A DNA stretch of 30,210 bases, from positions 1 to 30,210 of the forward strand of contig JBGOUP010000006.1 of NCBI GenBank assembly GCA_041477655.1. The letters are read 5' to 3'. Position numbers and translations under genes: made by a program. Under the pieces are notes generated by a model that saw nothing but the letters and a program-made list of their open reading frames with translations, was not told the origin of the DNA and ran no database searches. This DNA is from JBGOUP01 sp041477655. Its GTDB lineage: Bacteria; Patescibacteriota; UBA1384; 2-12-FULL-50-11. Position 1 is the first letter of the stretch. Every line of letters starts with the position of its first letter. Positions 29,721 through 30,210 of this stretch are shown here, in pieces.

Positions 29721-29879
29721 ATGGAAACCAAATTGGCAGTTGTTACTAAAGAAGATAAGTGGTTTGTGGCTCTAAGTCCTAAAACTGGTGTCACAACTCA
29801 AGGCAAAACTATTAACGATAGCTTAGCCAATTTGCACGAGGCGGTTTCGGCCTATTTTGAAGAAAGCTACGAAGCCTAG
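29721..29879 (+). CDS. HicB-like small antitoxin-type protein
   Basis: The 52-aa protein (starting METKLAVVTKEDKWFVALSP) has the compact HicB N-terminal fold pattern: a first strand, a 'W.VALSP' second strand in place of the usual 'Y.a..pel', then TQGKTINDSLANLHEAV.AYFEE, matching the family's 'TQGdTleEAl.NikEAi..yle'. HicB proteins neutralise HicA RNases or act as stand-alone RNA/DNA-binding regulators. No HicA (dsRBD-like, G-H-...-H) gene is next to it, so it either partners with the toxin-like gene upstream or is orphan. ATG 29721 is chosen over an upstream in-frame ATG (29682) because it follows GAGG and starts the conserved domain. There is no DNA-binding C-terminal domain. Confidence 0.75.
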   Translation: METKLAVVTKEDKWFVALSPKTGVTTQGKTINDSLANLHEAVSAYFEESYEA

Positions 29880-29910
29880 CTTTAACCAAATCTAATAATC
29901 AAATATGCTT

Positions 29911-30027
29911 GCCGAAAATCGCGCGCGAAACCGCGATATTCCCATATCTAACCGATCGAAAAACTGCGAACCATGAACCTGTAAATACAGGCCAGCGAGC
30001 TGTTTTTCACCATATCTCGTTAGAGTA
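29911..30027. repeat. right copy of the imperfect direct repeat flanking the toxin/HicB cassette
   Basis: GCCGAAAATCGCGCGCGAAA continuing CCGCGATATT (29911-29940), and TTTTTCACCATATCTCGTTA continuing GAGTA (30003-30027), match the left copy. The spacing between the two blocks is about 45 bp longer here. Left and right copies start 813 bp apart. Apart from this, no gene is visible in 29880-30143. Confidence 0.7.
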
Positions 30028-30045
30028 GCGTGCGGGGTACGGGGG

Positions 30046-30118
30046 CGTGGGGGCCTAGGGACTGCCTCGCAAGTAAGTCCCTGGCCCCCACGAAAGAAGT
30101 CGGCAGTCGAAGACTGCC
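30046..30118. repeat. two strong hairpins (17-bp and 7-bp stems), possible dispersed element or small RNA
   Basis: CGTGGGGGCC-T-AGGGACT (30046-30063) pairs with AGTCCCT-GGCCCCCACG (30076-30092), leaving a single bulged T and a 12-nt loop. GGCAGTC-GAA-GACTGCC (30102-30118) forms the second hairpin. The G-rich lead-in (30037-30053) and the CTTAC.TGCGAG words resemble 605-646 near tig. Neither hairpin is followed by a U-tract, so simple termination is unlikely. Confidence 0.7.
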
Positions 30119-30143
30119 ACTGAAATCAAAATGTTATTTGTAA

Positions 30144-30210
30144 TTAGAAAATGGCTTTTTGGACCAGGTCGTCCAGAAGTTTATGAAAATCTTCATCAGC
30201 TACGCCGAAC
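30144..30210 (-). CDS. 3' end of an unidentified gene running off the right edge
   Basis: The minus strand is open from the edge for 21 codons (FGVADEDFHKLLDDLVQKAI and a last F) and closes with TAA at 30146-30144. The composition is that of a normal soluble protein's C-terminal helix. The family cannot be told from so few residues. A plus-strand ORF from ATG 30131 also runs to the edge and cannot be fully excluded, but the minus-strand peptide is the more protein-like of the two. Confidence 0.4.
   Translation of the reverse strand, partial: FGVADEDFHKLLDDLVQKAIF

Noticed and set aside
29721..29879. Complete hicAB toxin-antitoxin operon
   Set aside because: No HicA-like gene is adjacent; the upstream gene is a different type and has a separate promoter and terminator.
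30131..30210. Plus-strand gene start (MLFVIRKWLFGPG...) at the right edge
   Set aside because: It has no SD and competes with a more protein-like minus-strand gene end; it was kept only as an alternative reading.

Overview
The window looks like a piece of a Candidate Phyla Radiation (Patescibacteria) chromosome. The evidence is short core genes (trigger factor 393 aa, prolyl-tRNA synthetase 401 aa without the editing insert, PGK 371 aa), tightly packed genes with ATGA/TAATG junctions, a frr-rseP-proS block without uppS/cdsA/dxr, and a large locus of secreted and membrane-anchored surface proteins. TGA is used as an ordinary stop (for example at the end of the 15423-15926 gene), so this is not the recoded Gracilibacteria/SR1 code. 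The phylum-level placement is inference from gene content; no finer assignment is made.

Layout. (1) 1-1876, minus strand: 5' part of clpP and the complete trigger factor gene, in the classic tig-clpP order. Between them lie a leaderless mini-ORF that copies the clpP N-terminus and hairpin-forming sequence. (2) 2025-2675: a NYN-domain protein. (3) 2853-19136, plus strand: about 16 kb of cell-surface genes. These are a 2714-aa membrane-anchored repeat protein, a four-helix-bundle protein gene between low-complexity repeats, two DUF916-like (WxL-interacting-protein-like) membrane proteins, a secreted 376-aa protein whose C-terminal end resembles that of the giant protein, one dockerin protein and three cohesin proteins. 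Two of the cohesin proteins carry Ig-like domains, a C-terminal transmembrane helix and a cytoplasmic charged or coiled-coil tail. (4) 19035-23971: a glycolytic block on the minus strand (pgk, degenerate FAD-type oxidoreductase, PfkB sugar kinase, tpiA) and a divergent unknown membrane protein. (5) 24050-27514, minus: a Met/Gly-rich acidic small protein, proS, rseP and frr. (6) 27561-29033: two secreted-protein genes on the minus strand with their own terminators, one a C-type lectin with a PEP-CTERM-like tail; these look foreign. (7) 29098-30118: a toxin-like gene and a HicB-like gene between imperfect direct repeats, then two strong hairpins. (8) The far right edge carries a probable gene end on the minus strand.

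How the parts may work together. The most notable unit is 2853-19136. One gene neighbourhood combines a giant filamentous or beta-helical surface protein, DUF916-like anchors and a complete cohesin/dockerin set. No glycoside hydrolase is present, so this is not a cellulosome. A membrane-anchored, calcium-dependent cohesin-dockerin scaffold that organises the surface of an epibiotic or fermentative cell is a reasonable hypothesis. Several genes (tig, the clpP mini-ORF, pgk, 13660, 29196) have a -10 box 6-8 nt before the start codon, which points to leaderless transcripts.
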